Notes: generated by a model not told the origin, from the letters alone. A stretch of 64,000 nt of DNA from Oscillospiraceae bacterium (GCA_017435565.1 JAFSEU010000031.1:62001-126000), one strand, 5' to 3'; positions 9,415 to 18,387 are shown, numbered from the stretch's first letter. Numbers and translations: made by a program.

Positions 9415-10263
9415 TTACTCCTTTATATTCATAATTTTCTGTCCCAATATATATGAAACCACGAAAAATCCGATTGCAATAGTTGTCATTATAATTCCCA
9501 GAGGTGAAGCAAAGCTTTCCGCAAAATCACTACTCATCGATTTCATCATAAAGGCAATGAAAATCGGAATTACATTCATTACAAGCATCTGCATTTTATT
9601 GGATGTGATTTTTGTTTCAATTTCATCGTTGATAACGATTTTTTCACTTATGATATCAGCGGTTCTTGCAATAATCTCTTTAAGATTACCGCCTGTACGG
9701 TAGCAGGTAGAGAAAACAATGGCAAAGTTTGATATTTCCTCGCAACCGCTTCGCTCTCCGAAAAGCCTGAGTGCTTCTTCAACCTCAATATTGTTCTGAA
9801 CACAACCTAATATTTCCTTGGTTTCAATAACAATATAGGCCTCGGACGAATACTGGGACTCCAGATCCTTGCAGGCGTTTACAATCGAATCGTTAACGTT
9901 CATACCGCTCGACATTGAGTTTGACAGTGAACTCAGAAAATCTCTGAACTGGAATTTCAGCTTGGAGATTCTTTTTTTCCTCAGCGATTCATTGAGTATC
10001 GGCATAAATAATTTTACGGAAATCAGACCGATTGCGATGAAGATTATCGTATTGCTGATAACCGTCGCAGCTGTTGCTTCGCCGCCTTTTTTGAAAAGTC
10101 CGCCGTAGAATATAAGCCCGACAGCGCCGCCGACGCTGAGTATCAGCGCAAAATAAAGCAGCTTTTCCGTTGCGGTCATTTTATAAACTCTATAATTCAG
10201 AACCGAATTGTTTATCGGAGAAAGAAAATACTGCGGTTCGTCAATTTGATTTTTCTTGCTCAT
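9415..10263 (-). CDS. TadB-like type II secretion F-domain membrane protein
   Basis: A 282-residue membrane protein starting at ATG 10263 after GAGG. Two N-terminal hydrophobic segments (about residues 33-55 and 66-86), a cytoplasmic T2SSF helical domain (FRDFLSSLSNSMSSGMNVNDSI near residue 110) and C-terminal membrane segments match TadB. It works with TadC as the platform protein of the Tad assembly machine. It lies between cpaF and tadC, the conserved order. Confidence 0.87.
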   Translation of the reverse strand: MSKKNQIDEPQYFLSPINNSVLNYRVYKMTATEKLLYFALILSVGGAVGLIFYGGLFKKGGEATAATVISNTIIFIAIGLISVKLFMPILNESLRKKRISKLKFQFRDFLSSLSNSMSSGMNVNDSIVNACKDLESQYSSEAYIVIETKEILGCVQNNIEVEEALRLFGERSGCEEISNFAIVFSTCYRTGGNLKEIIARTADIISEKIVINDEIETKITSNKMQMLVMNVIPIFIAFMMKSMSSDFAESFASPLGIIMTTIAIGFFVVSYILGQKIMNIKE

Positions 10264-10273
10264 ATGTACATCC

Positions 10274-11512
10274 TCATATTTCTGTTTTAATGCCGGACAG
10301 CCTCAGCTTGAAGTCGTTCTGCATTTTGTTCTTTGTTCGGTTAAGAGAACCCGAAACCTTTTCGAGTGTTGTGTTTTCGTCTTCTTCAAAAACATAAAGC
10401 GGATTCAGAATAATCTGACCGTCCTTGAAGCCGACAACCTCGGTAATCTCCATGGTTTTTCTTGATTTGTCCCTAAGACGGGAAAGGTGAACGATGATAT
10501 CGACAGCCGATGCAATCTGCTGTCTGATAGCCTCAAGCGGCAAGCCTGCCGCGCCCTGAAGAACCATTGTTTCCAGACGGGAAAGCATATCCTGCGTGGA
10601 GTTTGCGTGACCTGTCGAAAGCGAACCGTCGTGACCGGTGTTCATTGCCTGAAGCATATCGAGAGCCTCACCGCCACGAACCTCACCGACAACTATTCTT
10701 TCAGGTCTCATACGAAGTGATGACTTAATAAGATCCCTGATAGTAATTTCGCCTGCGCCGGAAGCGTTTGCATTTCTCGTTTCAAGGCTGACAAGGTTTT
10801 CTACGCCGGTAATCTGAAGCTCAGCCGAGTCCTCAATAGTAATAACACGCTCATCTTTAGGAATGTAGTTGGAAAGAGCGTTAAGAAAAGTCGTTTTACC
10901 AGAGCCTGTACCGCCGCAGATGAAAATGTTGTATTTTGCTTTTACAAGAAGCTCTAATTTATCAGCAATTTCCTGTGTGATAGAGCCGTATTTGATAAGC
11001 CTTTCAATTGTCATCGGCGTTTTAGAGAATTTACGGATTGTAAGCGTAGGACCACAGAGTGCAATCGGCGGAAGAACTACGTTAACACGGGAGCCGTCGG
11101 GCAGACGTGTATCACATATCGGGTTTGCCTGGTTGACCTCACGTCCCGCAAGACCTACGATACGCTGGATGATATCTTCAAGTCTGCGCTGACTTTCAAA
11201 CTTTCTGTCAAGCTTGAAAAGACGTCCGTTTTGCTCTATAAATACATTATCAGGACCGTTAATCATAACCTCGGTGATCGTATCATCATTGATGATTGTA
11301 TCAAGAAGACCGAAGCCTCGGATTGAGCTGTAAACCTGCTGAACAATTGAAACACGCTGGTTTATCGAGCAATATTCACCGCCGATACGCTCAAGGACGA
11401 GCTCTTCAACCTTTTCTTCAAGCTCTTCATCGCTCATCTGGCTCAAAGGCAGATAATCCGTTACATACTGTTTTAATTCTTTTACAAACTGCTGTTCACG
11501 TTCGCTATTCAT
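10274..11512 (-). CDS. CpaF/TadA-type secretion ATPase
   Basis: A 412-residue protein of the VirB11/CpaF hexameric ATPase family. The Walker A motif is GGTGSGKT at residues 200-207, followed by the Asp-box region (ITIEDSAELQI, about 224-234) and the His-box-like segment GHDGSLSTGHANS. The N-terminal 150 residues form the usual CpaF NTD. It powers pilin assembly at the cytoplasmic side. It lies directly downstream of the TadZ-like gene and upstream of tadB. Confidence 0.94.
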   Translation of the reverse strand: MNSEREQQFVKELKQYVTDYLPLSQMSDEELEEKVEELVLERIGGEYCSINQRVSIVQQVYSSIRGFGLLDTIINDDTITEVMINGPDNVFIEQNGRLFKLDRKFESQRRLEDIIQRIVGLAGREVNQANPICDTRLPDGSRVNVVLPPIALCGPTLTIRKFSKTPMTIERLIKYGSITQEIADKLELLVKAKYNIFICGGTGSGKTTFLNALSNYIPKDERVITIEDSAELQITGVENLVSLETRNANASGAGEITIRDLIKSSLRMRPERIVVGEVRGGEALDMLQAMNTGHDGSLSTGHANSTQDMLSRLETMVLQGAAGLPLEAIRQQIASAVDIIVHLSRLRDKSRKTMEITEVVGFKDGQIILNPLYVFEEDENTTLEKVSGSLNRTKNKMQNDFKLRLSGIKTEI

Positions 11513-11546
11513 CTAATCACCGTCTAAAATATAATAATCACTTGTT

Positions 11547-12608
11547 TTAAGCCATTTTGTCAAACATATCCATGGTTGAAAGCTGCGAAGCAACCTGCGA
11601 AGGGCCTGCGTGCTCATATCTGGGTGCGCCGCCTATATTTGTGATTGAAATATCACCAAGGCTCTTGCCGGTTTTGTTACTGAACTTATTATAAGCAAGA
11701 CACAGGCGGGCAACCACGGAATAATCAAGACTCTGCTCCATAATTGCAATCGAGTTATATGCGCTCACAGTCTTTGCGTTTGCCACATCGGAACCGTCGG
11801 TAGCCCAAACAACCGAATGCGCCTGACGGTAAAATTCAAGGCGGTTCTTGCTCAGCTCAAAGTCGATATCAATGATTATATAATCATACGAGCCGGTAAG
11901 CCTGAGCTCGGAAATAAGCTGTGAAATATCTTCATTGCTGAGCTCCAAAACATCAAGTGCAACCTTCGGCTGTGCAAAGTAATAAACTCCCGATTGCGCC
12001 TGTCTTACAGAGCTTTCGAGCTTGAGTGAAAGGTTTGATTTTTTGCTCTTGAGAGCGAAAACAATGTCGCTCATATCGAACTGACCCTGCGCATCAAAGA
12101 AAATATCGGTCGTTCCGAACTTTTCAAGATTAAGATAAAGTGTCCTTGCACCTCTTGCGGCGTATCGCATCGCACAGGCAACAGCAAGCGAGGATGTTCC
12201 CGTGCCGCCGCAGGGAGATGAGAAAACAAGAATTTTGCAGGCGGCATCGCTTGATTTGAGTCCCGAAATGCTTCCTGCCTTTTCGGAGTATACGCTGAGT
12301 ATCTGTTTGTATATCAAATCCGCTTTCTGGAACTTGCAAATTGCGCGTTGTTCCTTGATGCTTTCAATGTCTGCCGAATCAACAAAGTATGCAAATCCAC
12401 ATCTTTTGGGAAGCTTTGCAACATCTATATCAAAAATATCGCTCGAAATAAATACATCAATCTTGGATGATTCCAATGTTGAAATTGCAACCTCATAATC
12501 CGTAAAAGAGTAAATTTCGAGCTCATCAGCATATTTGGCACCGAATGACGATACTATTCGACTGAGATAATTCTTATCATTTTCGAGTATGGCAAGTCTG
12601 ATTTTCAT
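11547..12608 (-). CDS. TadZ/CpaE-like MinD-superfamily protein with atypical Walker A
   Basis: A 353-residue protein, the first gene of the Tad operon, starting at ATG 12608 after GAGGAG. Residues 1-110 resemble a receiver-like domain and residues about 124 onward a ParA/MinD ATPase fold. TadZ/CpaE proteins position the Tad machine in the cell. The P-loop reads SSPCGGTGTSSLA (residues 130-142), with Thr where the invariant P-loop Lys should be, so nucleotide hydrolysis may be weak or absent. Deviant P-loops are known in TadZ-type proteins. Confidence 0.85.
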   Translation of the reverse strand: MKIRLAILENDKNYLSRIVSSFGAKYADELEIYSFTDYEVAISTLESSKIDVFISSDIFDIDVAKLPKRCGFAYFVDSADIESIKEQRAICKFQKADLIYKQILSVYSEKAGSISGLKSSDAACKILVFSSPCGGTGTSSLAVACAMRYAARGARTLYLNLEKFGTTDIFFDAQGQFDMSDIVFALKSKKSNLSLKLESSVRQAQSGVYYFAQPKVALDVLELSNEDISQLISELRLTGSYDYIIIDIDFELSKNRLEFYRQAHSVVWATDGSDVANAKTVSAYNSIAIMEQSLDYSVVARLCLAYNKFSNKTGKSLGDISITNIGGAPRYEHAGPSQVASQLSTMDMFDKMA

Positions 12609-12715
12609 GGTTTTCTCTCCTCACAATATCCGTATTTATGCATAAAATCACACTGCGAAAAGTACGGTTTTTCCTCAATTCACAGCAATGTGCATTTCAT
12701 AATTTCACGCATATA

Positions 12716-12744
12716 ATTATATAACAAATAATGCAAAAAAGCAA
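12716..12744 (-). promoter_or_regulatory. Sigma-A promoter of the Tad operon
   Basis: On the minus strand, -35 TTGCTT (12739-12744) and -10 TATAAT (12716-12721) are separated by exactly 17 bases. It lies about 105 bases upstream of the tadZ start with no gene between, so it probably drives the whole pilus operon. Confidence 0.6.
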
Positions 12745-12862
12745 CATTTTACCGCGATAAAATTCAATATACGACCAAAAACGTCATTTTGAACAATAAA
12801 ATGTACATTTTTCCATCACATTTATAACTTTTTGTTTCTGTTTTTTCAACGGTTGATTTGTT

Positions 12863-12895
12863 AAAAAAGCCGTCCCGAAAGGCTTTGTTTTTTTG
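12863..12895. terminator. Second hairpin downstream of glmM
   Basis: A short stem AAAGCC/GGCTTT with a 9-base loop, flanked by A-run and T-run so that it reads as a terminator on both strands. It is the distal of two hairpins after glmM. Confidence 0.5.
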
Positions 12896-12907
12896 CATAA
12901 AAATGCA

Positions 12908-12946
12908 TAAAAAACAAGCCCTGCCAAACAAATTGGCAAGGCCTTG
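12908..12946 (-). terminator. Rho-independent terminator of the manA-glcK-glmM operon
   Basis: On the minus strand a strong stem (CCTTGCCAA with TTGGCAGGG) closes a short loop and is followed by TTTTTT, about 23 bases after the glmM stop. Confidence 0.8.
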
Positions 12947-12968
12947 AAATTCCATTAATTTTCTTTAA

Positions 12969-14327
12969 TCAAACCGACTCAATCACGCTGACGATATCGC
13001 TCGTGAGCTTTTTGCAGACATCCTCGCACGAGGCTTCTGCCATAACACGGATAAGAGGTTCCGTTCCGCTGACACGAACCAGAATTCTCCCCGAATCTCC
13101 AAGCTCGTCACAGGCATTTTGAATTGCCGATTTTACACGTTCATCAGAAAGCACACGCTCTTTATCGTCAACCCTGACGTTGACAAGCACCTGCGGATAT
13201 TTTACAAAGGGCTTGGCAAGCTCGCTAAGAGGCTGTTTCGAGGCAATCATAACCTCCATCATCTTCAATGCCGTAATGATTCCGTCGCCCGTGGTCGCAT
13301 ATTTGCTGAAAATGATATGTCCCGACTGCTCACCTCCGAGTCTGTGGCCATTTTTATGCATACATTCGTAAACATACTTATCACCGACATCGGTTTTTTC
13401 ATAGCCTATTCCCGCATTGTCAAATGCCTTGTAAAGCCCGAAATTCGACATAATTGTAGTCACAACGGTATTGTTGAGCAGTTTTCCCCTGTTTTTCATA
13501 TAAACGCCATATATGTAGAGAATTGCGTCACCGTCGATAAGCTCACCGTTTTCATCAACGGCAAGGCAGCGGTCAGCATCGCCGTCAAAAGCAAAGCCTG
13601 CATCGCAGCCGTTTTCTTTGACAAAAGCCTGCAAATACTCAATATGGGTAGAGCCTGCGTTTTCGTTTATATTAAGTCCGTTGGGGCTTGCGTTGATAAC
13701 AAGCGTCTGAGCGCCAAGAGCGTCAAAGATATTCTTTGCAATCATCCACGCACTTCCGTTGGCACAGTCCAGAGCGATTTTCTTACCCCTGAATGAATAT
13801 ACCGCCAGAGAAATCAGATATCCGACATAGCGGTTTCTGCCTGCGCTGAAATCCTGCGTAAAGCCGATTTCGTCACGCTGTGCAAAAGGAAGATCATTTC
13901 CGTCAACACCAAGCGCTTCAAGATCGCCGTCGATATATTTTTCAACGAGGCATATTGTTTCTTCTTCCATTTTTTCGCCACGGCTGTTTAAAAGCTTGAT
14001 GCCATTGTCATAATACGGATTATGGCTTGCAGAAATCATAATTCCGCAGCAGAAATTCTCCGTCCTGACAACATAGGAAACCGAAGGCGTTGTCGTAACG
14101 TGGAGAAGATAGGCATTTGCGCCCGAAGCCGTAAGGCCTGCGCAGAGTGCATCTTCAAACATATAGCTTGAACGGCGGGTATCCTTACCGATGACCACCT
14201 TGCATTCGCCTTTGAAATGCTTGCGGCAATACCAGCCCAAAAACCTTCCGACTTTAAAAGCGTGCTCAACGTTAAGCGTGACATTGGCCTCGCCGCGGAA
14301 GCCGTCGGTCCCGAAATATTTTCCCAT
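12969..14327 (-). CDS. glmM: Phosphoglucosamine mutase
   Basis: A 452-residue protein (usual length about 450) that interconverts glucosamine-6-phosphate and glucosamine-1-phosphate on the way to UDP-GlcNAc and peptidoglycan. It begins GKYFGTDGFRGEAN. The phosphoserine loop is ISASHNP (catalytic Ser101), the metal-binding motif is DGDADR, and the phosphate-binding loop RVSGTEPLIRVM is near the C-terminus. The site AGGAG lies upstream of ATG 14327. It is the last gene of a manA-glucokinase-glmM operon, with 33 bases between genes, followed by a terminator. Confidence 0.96.
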   Translation of the reverse strand: MGKYFGTDGFRGEANVTLNVEHAFKVGRFLGWYCRKHFKGECKVVIGKDTRRSSYMFEDALCAGLTASGANAYLLHVTTTPSVSYVVRTENFCCGIMISASHNPYYDNGIKLLNSRGEKMEEETICLVEKYIDGDLEALGVDGNDLPFAQRDEIGFTQDFSAGRNRYVGYLISLAVYSFRGKKIALDCANGSAWMIAKNIFDALGAQTLVINASPNGLNINENAGSTHIEYLQAFVKENGCDAGFAFDGDADRCLAVDENGELIDGDAILYIYGVYMKNRGKLLNNTVVTTIMSNFGLYKAFDNAGIGYEKTDVGDKYVYECMHKNGHRLGGEQSGHIIFSKYATTGDGIITALKMMEVMIASKQPLSELAKPFVKYPQVLVNVRVDDKERVLSDERVKSAIQNACDELGDSGRILVRVSGTEPLIRVMAEASCEDVCKKLTSDIVSVIESV

Positions 14328-14360
14328 AATGATTGATGTCTCCTGTTTGATTTTTAGTTA

Positions 14361-15314
14361 TTATGCATTGCCGAGAAATGCAGCGCCGATGATACCTGCA
14401 TCGTTACCGAGCTTTGCAATTACAATTTCGGTATTTTTCTTGCTGTTTTTTGTATAGACATTCTGCGCAACAAGTGCTTTTACGGGCAGAAGAAGTGTAT
14501 CGCCTTCATTGCAGACACCGCCGCCGATGCAAAGAACATCGGGCTGGAAAATATTGATTGTGTTTGTAATGCCCATTGCAAGATATTTGATATATTTATC
14601 AACAACTGCCTTTGCAGTCTTGTCGCCTGCACGCATTGCATCAAACGAAGTACGTGCGGTAACCCTTGAGCCGTGTTCGTTTGAAATCTGCCACATCGCG
14701 CTTTCCTTATCCTGCTCCATAGCTTCCTTTGACATACGGATAAGACCTGTTGCGGAAGAGAACACCTCAAAGCAGCCCTTCATACCGCAGGTACAGTCAG
14801 GGCCGTCAACCTCGATTACCATATGACCGATTTCAGCACCTGCGCAGTTTGAACCTGCATAGATTTTGCCGTCGATGATAATTCCGCCGCCGACTCCTGT
14901 TCCAAGAGTAATACATACAGCATTTTTAGCGCCCTTTGCGGCACCTGCAACAAATTCGCCGTATGCTGCGGCATTTGCATCGTTTGCAAGATATACGGGC
15001 TTGTTGATTTTTTTCTTTATATACTCAGCCATAGGAACATCCTTGAAGCCGAGGTTGTTTGCATATTCAATAACGCCGTTTTCGTTGTCGGCAATTCCCG
15101 GTGTGCCAATGCCTATCCACTCGATATCATCAATTTTAAGGTTTGCCTTTGCGATTGCTTCGATTGCACAATCGCCCATATCTGCTGCAATTTCTGCAGC
15201 GGGTCTGGGGCAGTTTGTTTTTTTGCTTGCCTTGGAAAGAATGTTGTAATTTTCATCAACAACGCCTGCAACGATATTTGTTCCGCCAAGGTCAATTCCT
15301 ACATAATATTTCAT
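14361..15314 (-). CDS. glcK: ROK-family glucokinase
   Basis: A 317-residue cytosolic sugar kinase that phosphorylates glucose with ATP. The phosphate-binding motif GIDLGGTN is at residues 6-13, the sugar-binding NDANAAAYGE near 111-120, LGTGVGGG near 137-144, and the ROK zinc motif CTCGMKGCFE near 174-183. Length and motifs match the GlcK branch of the ROK kinases, not the ROK transcription repressors, because no HTH is present. With manA and glmM it feeds glucose into hexose phosphates, complementing the PTS and the phosphorylase route elsewhere in the window. Confidence 0.92.
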   Translation of the reverse strand: MKYYVGIDLGGTNIVAGVVDENYNILSKASKKTNCPRPAAEIAADMGDCAIEAIAKANLKIDDIEWIGIGTPGIADNENGVIEYANNLGFKDVPMAEYIKKKINKPVYLANDANAAAYGEFVAGAAKGAKNAVCITLGTGVGGGIIIDGKIYAGSNCAGAEIGHMVIEVDGPDCTCGMKGCFEVFSSATGLIRMSKEAMEQDKESAMWQISNEHGSRVTARTSFDAMRAGDKTAKAVVDKYIKYLAMGITNTINIFQPDVLCIGGGVCNEGDTLLLPVKALVAQNVYTKNSKKNTEIVIAKLGNDAGIIGAAFLGNA

Positions 15315-15357
15315 AATATGTTACCTCCTATAAAAGATATACTTAAATTTTATATTT

Positions 15358-16308
15358 TCAGATTTTTGTCAGAATGCAGATGCATTTTCCGCTGATTTTA
15401 TATCGGGTATCCGCGCTTACAAAAACGCTGTCACCCTTCCTGAATTCTATTTTCTGACCGTCGCATTCTATTATACCCTGTCCATCAATAAAAAGCAAGC
15501 TGTTAAATGTCGATTCATCGGCAAAAAGCTCGGCTTCTGTTTCGATTTTGAGTTCCGAAACATCAAAATATTCACATCTTGCGAGCATTCTTGTGCAAAC
15601 GCCGTTCACACACACAGCCTCACCGCAGTTTTTCAGCGGTGCCGTTTTAAGATTTGTAACATCCAGAGCCTTTTCGATATGAAGTGCTCTGGGCTTGCCG
15701 TCGGCACCAACCCTGCCATAGTCATAAACTCTGTATGTGGTATTTGAGTTCTGCTGAATTTCAGCGATTAAAATGCCCTTGCCGATTGCGTGCAGCGTGC
15801 CTGCTTCAATAAAGAAAACATCACCCTTATTTACCTTGACTTTATTCACAACCTCAAGCAGAGTATTATTCTCTATACGCTGTGCGAATTCTTCCTTTGA
15901 GATTTCCCTGTCAAAGCCATAAATCAGCTCAGCGTTTTCCTCACAGTCAACGATATACCACATCTCGGTCTTGCCGTATTCGCCCTCAACGCGCATTGCA
16001 TATTCATTATCGGGATGAACCTGCACGGAAAGATTATCATAAGCATCGATAAGCTTAATCAGAATCGGAAAATTTTCAAACCTTTGGCAATTCGTTCCCA
16101 TAGCCTGCGGGTGTTCACTGACATATTGCGAAAATCCCATTTTGTCAAACTCTCCGCCGCAGATTATGCTTTCGCCGTCACTGTGGACAGAAAGTTCCCA
16201 GCTTTCTGCAAGCGGAGTCATATCGGTATTTTTGAAAAAATCCGTTTTAAGACGGCTCCCCCCCCAGATATAGTCCTTGAATGCGGGTGATAGTTTAAAT
16301 ATACTCAT
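15358..16308 (-). CDS. manA: Mannose-6-phosphate isomerase, class I
   Basis: A 316-residue cupin-fold zinc enzyme that interconverts mannose-6-phosphate and fructose-6-phosphate. Typical features include KDYIWGGSRL at the start, SVQVHPDNEYA (zinc ligands), KTEMWYI, and FIEAGTLHAIGKG near the middle. It is the first gene of the hexose-phosphate operon. No clear promoter is seen in the 70 bases upstream apart from the terminator hairpin of the preceding gene, so read-through may contribute. Confidence 0.93.
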   Translation of the reverse strand: MSIFKLSPAFKDYIWGGSRLKTDFFKNTDMTPLAESWELSVHSDGESIICGGEFDKMGFSQYVSEHPQAMGTNCQRFENFPILIKLIDAYDNLSVQVHPDNEYAMRVEGEYGKTEMWYIVDCEENAELIYGFDREISKEEFAQRIENNTLLEVVNKVKVNKGDVFFIEAGTLHAIGKGILIAEIQQNSNTTYRVYDYGRVGADGKPRALHIEKALDVTNLKTAPLKNCGEAVCVNGVCTRMLARCEYFDVSELKIETEAELFADESTFNSLLFIDGQGIIECDGQKIEFRKGDSVFVSADTRYKISGKCICILTKI

Positions 16309-16340
16309 AGTCAGTTTTCCTTATTTTATTGTTTTTCCCA

Positions 16341-16372
16341 AAAATAAAGCGGCAAAAGTGCCGCTTTATTAT
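16341..16372 (-). terminator. Terminator of the repeat-protein gene
   Basis: A perfect 12-base-pair stem (AATAAAGCGGCA/TGCCGCTTTATT) with a four-base loop, beginning 9 bases after the stop of the gene at 16379-18220 and followed by T residues on the minus strand. Confidence 0.82.
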
Positions 16373-16378
16373 TAGCTT

Positions 16379-18220
16379 TTATCTTCTGCGTCTGTCGCGC
16401 ATAGAATCGCTCGTGATACCGCGTTTTGCCATATCCTTCGCAAATTCAGCGTCGATTTTTGCTTTTTTCTTTTCTTCCTTCTCAAGCCTCTTCTGCTCAG
16501 CCCTTGACAGCGGTCTGTCAGGCTCGCTCTTCTGAACACGCTCAAGTTTGCGCTTTTCGATCTCTGTCTTGGACATCGGCTTGTATTCCTTGAACGCAGG
16601 AACAACAACCTCAGGCTCTTCCTCGACAGGCTCATCAATCGTTTCAATACCCTGCATCTTGTTAAGCGCCTTTTCCACATCCTCAAGCGAAGTGATCACC
16701 GGCACAGGAGCTGCATCCTCAACAGAATCTGCAACAGCAGGTCTTGAAGACGCAAACGAAGGTACTGCAATGATATCATCATCAATAGCGTTCGTGGTCA
16801 TTCTTATATTGGGGCGTGACGGTGCCGTATCCATCGATGTTATAACAGGTCTTTCCACATCGGACATTGTGCTTGCTTCGCTAAGCGGCGGAGCAGACAC
16901 CGACTTGTCAAGAGGAGCAACCACAGGCTTCTTTGCAACAACCGGTGTAGGATTTACGACAGATACACTCGGAATTTCAGGCATTACTGGTGCTGTATTC
17001 ACAACGGGCACACTCGGAATCTCGGGCATTACAGGTGCTGTATTCACAACAGGCACGCTCGGAATCTCGGGCATTGCAGGTGCTGTATTCACAACGGGCA
17101 CACTCGGAATCTCGGGCATTACAGGTGCTGTATTCACAACGGGCACACTCGGAATCTCGGGCATTGCAGGTGCTGTATTCACAACAGGAACACTCGGAAT
17201 TTCAGGGACCTTGAACTCTTCAACAGAAACAGCCGCAGCGGGCTTTCTCGACATAGGAGTTCCGATTATAAAATCATCCAAATCATCAAAATCAAGAGGC
17301 TTGGATTCTTTCTTCTTGGGCCGCAAATCCTCAAAATCAGAAAAATCTATCATATCGACAGGCTTTTTCTCTTCCTTTACAGGCTCGGGCTCAATAATAG
17401 GAGCCGTCGGAGGTTCAATGATATCTATACCCGGAATGTTTATGGGTGCCACGGTAGGCGTGGGCTTAGGTACTTCGTTTGTCACCTCGGATACAAAGCC
17501 TGTCGGCTGAGGTGCAACGATATCTATTCCGGGAATGTTTATGGGTGCCACGGTAGGTGTGGGCTTAGGTTCTTCGTTTGCGACTTCGGATACAAAGCCT
17601 GTCGGCTGAGGTGCAACGATATCAATTCCGGGAATGTTTATAGGTGCAATTCCGCTGATTGCTGATTGCTGCACTGCGGGAGTTTCAACTACAGTTTCGG
17701 TTACAACTTCCTGAGCATTCTCTTCCTGAACAACTTCTGCTGCGGCTTCTTCATCCTTCGCAGTAACTTCTTCATTTTTTGTGCCGAAGGGATTATCATT
17801 TCCGTATTTACGCAATGACTTGGGAATAAACTCACCATTGACTTTGAAGTCTTCCTTGGGCTTGTCATTTTTTGCGGCCTTTTCAGGCTGATTCTTCGCA
17901 ACAGGTCTGGGCGCAGTATAGTTAGTTTTTGTTTCGGGAGCAGGAATATAATCAACAGACTTAGCGGCCTGCTTTGATTTCTTGCGTTCTTCCTTACGCT
18001 CCTGAGCCATCTGCTTATTACTTTCCTTGATCATTTTCATAGCAAGGACTTCTTTGCATCTGTCGCATGTAAGCTCTTTGATATCGTGCATTTCCTTGCC
18101 GAGAGCAAAAAGCTTCGCAGCATCGGGCGTTGAATATTTAATGCCACATGCTGTCTTTTTTGTATTGTCCGTTCCGTGAACGTCTTCATTTTTTAATGAG
18201 TTTACAAGATAGAAAGCCAT
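16379..18220 (-). CDS. Pro-rich tandem-repeat protein with N-terminal Cys motif, function unknown
   Basis: A 613-residue protein with AGGAGGAG ahead of ATG 18220. I do not recognise the family. The N-terminal 70 residues include C25 and a CDRC pair (residues 52-55), a possible small metal-binding knuckle, then a basic Lys/Arg/Gln segment. The middle has about two and a third copies of a 33-residue unit (PINIPGIDIVAPQPTGF and onward) and six copies of a 15-residue unit (PEIPSVPVVNTAPVM). The C-terminus is a charged Lys/Glu helix ending in basic residues. No signal peptide or membrane segment is seen, so a cytoplasmic, largely disordered scaffold or adaptor is plausible. It is monocistronic, with its own promoter and terminator. 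Confidence 0.75.
   Translation of the reverse strand: MAFYLVNSLKNEDVHGTDNTKKTACGIKYSTPDAAKLFALGKEMHDIKELTCDRCKEVLAMKMIKESNKQMAQERKEERKKSKQAAKSVDYIPAPETKTNYTAPRPVAKNQPEKAAKNDKPKEDFKVNGEFIPKSLRKYGNDNPFGTKNEEVTAKDEEAAAEVVQEENAQEVVTETVVETPAVQQSAISGIAPINIPGIDIVAPQPTGFVSEVANEEPKPTPTVAPINIPGIDIVAPQPTGFVSEVTNEVPKPTPTVAPINIPGIDIIEPPTAPIIEPEPVKEEKKPVDMIDFSDFEDLRPKKKESKPLDFDDLDDFIIGTPMSRKPAAAVSVEEFKVPEIPSVPVVNTAPAMPEIPSVPVVNTAPVMPEIPSVPVVNTAPAMPEIPSVPVVNTAPVMPEIPSVPVVNTAPVMPEIPSVSVVNPTPVVAKKPVVAPLDKSVSAPPLSEASTMSDVERPVITSMDTAPSRPNIRMTTNAIDDDIIAVPSFASSRPAVADSVEDAAPVPVITSLEDVEKALNKMQGIETIDEPVEEEPEVVVPAFKEYKPMSKTEIEKRKLERVQKSEPDRPLSRAEQKRLEKEEKKKAKIDAEFAKDMAKRGITSDSMRDRRRR
16945..17212 (-). repeat. Tandem 45-bp coding repeat, six units
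   Basis: Six near-identical 45-base units, each encoding a PEIPSVPVVNTAP-type 15-mer, with alternating Ala/Val at one position. The high DNA identity suggests recent slippage or recombination. Confidence 0.85.
17408..17655 (-). repeat. Tandem 99-bp coding repeat, about 2.5 units
   Basis: Two full units and a partial third unit of a 33-residue repeat beginning APINIPGIDI and ending with KPTPTV. The DNA copies are nearly identical, differing mainly around the EVANEE/EVTNEV segment. Confidence 0.82.
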
Positions 18221-18257
18221 AAAACTCCTCCTGATTCTCTACGCATACATTTACTAC

Positions 18258-18286
18258 ATTATACAACACTATGAAAACATTTTCAA
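18258..18286 (-). promoter_or_regulatory. Sigma-A promoter of the repeat-protein gene
   Basis: On the minus strand, -35 TTGAAA (18281-18286), a 17-base spacer and -10 TATAAT (18258-18263), about 40 bases upstream of ATG 18220. Confidence 0.68.
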
Positions 18287-18387
18287 GAGGTTTTTGTGAT
18301 AATTTGATGATAATTTGCAGAGTCAAAAACAAATTTCGTGCAAATACACAAAAACATATTGAAAATTTATACACAAATCACAAAAAT

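Larger units (their letters stand above)
12609..12968. other. Intergenic region between glmM and the Tad operon
   Basis: A 360-base gene-free stretch. It holds the glmM terminator (12908-12946), a second hairpin (12863-12895), the Tad operon promoter (12716-12744) and a roughly 100-base leader ahead of tadZ. The leader can pair CCGTA with TACGG around 12632-12672, but I recognise no riboswitch class in it. The 63-codon open frame on the minus strand runs through both hairpins and is not credible as a gene. Confidence 0.6.

Noticed and set aside
12609..12715. Cyclic di-GMP riboswitch ahead of the Tad operon
   Set aside because: The leader length would allow one, but I could not find the conserved core of either known class.
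12764..12955. A 63-codon frame in the glmM-tadZ gap
   Set aside because: It runs through two terminator hairpins and has no ribosome binding site.
16945..17212. CRISPR-like array
   Set aside because: The repeats are contiguous, in frame with a protein and have no spacers.
16548..17510. A 320-codon plus-strand frame opposite the repeat protein
   Set aside because: It is produced by the tandem repeats being open on both strands (GITGAVFTTGTLGIS units); the minus-strand frame has promoter, ribosome binding site and terminator.
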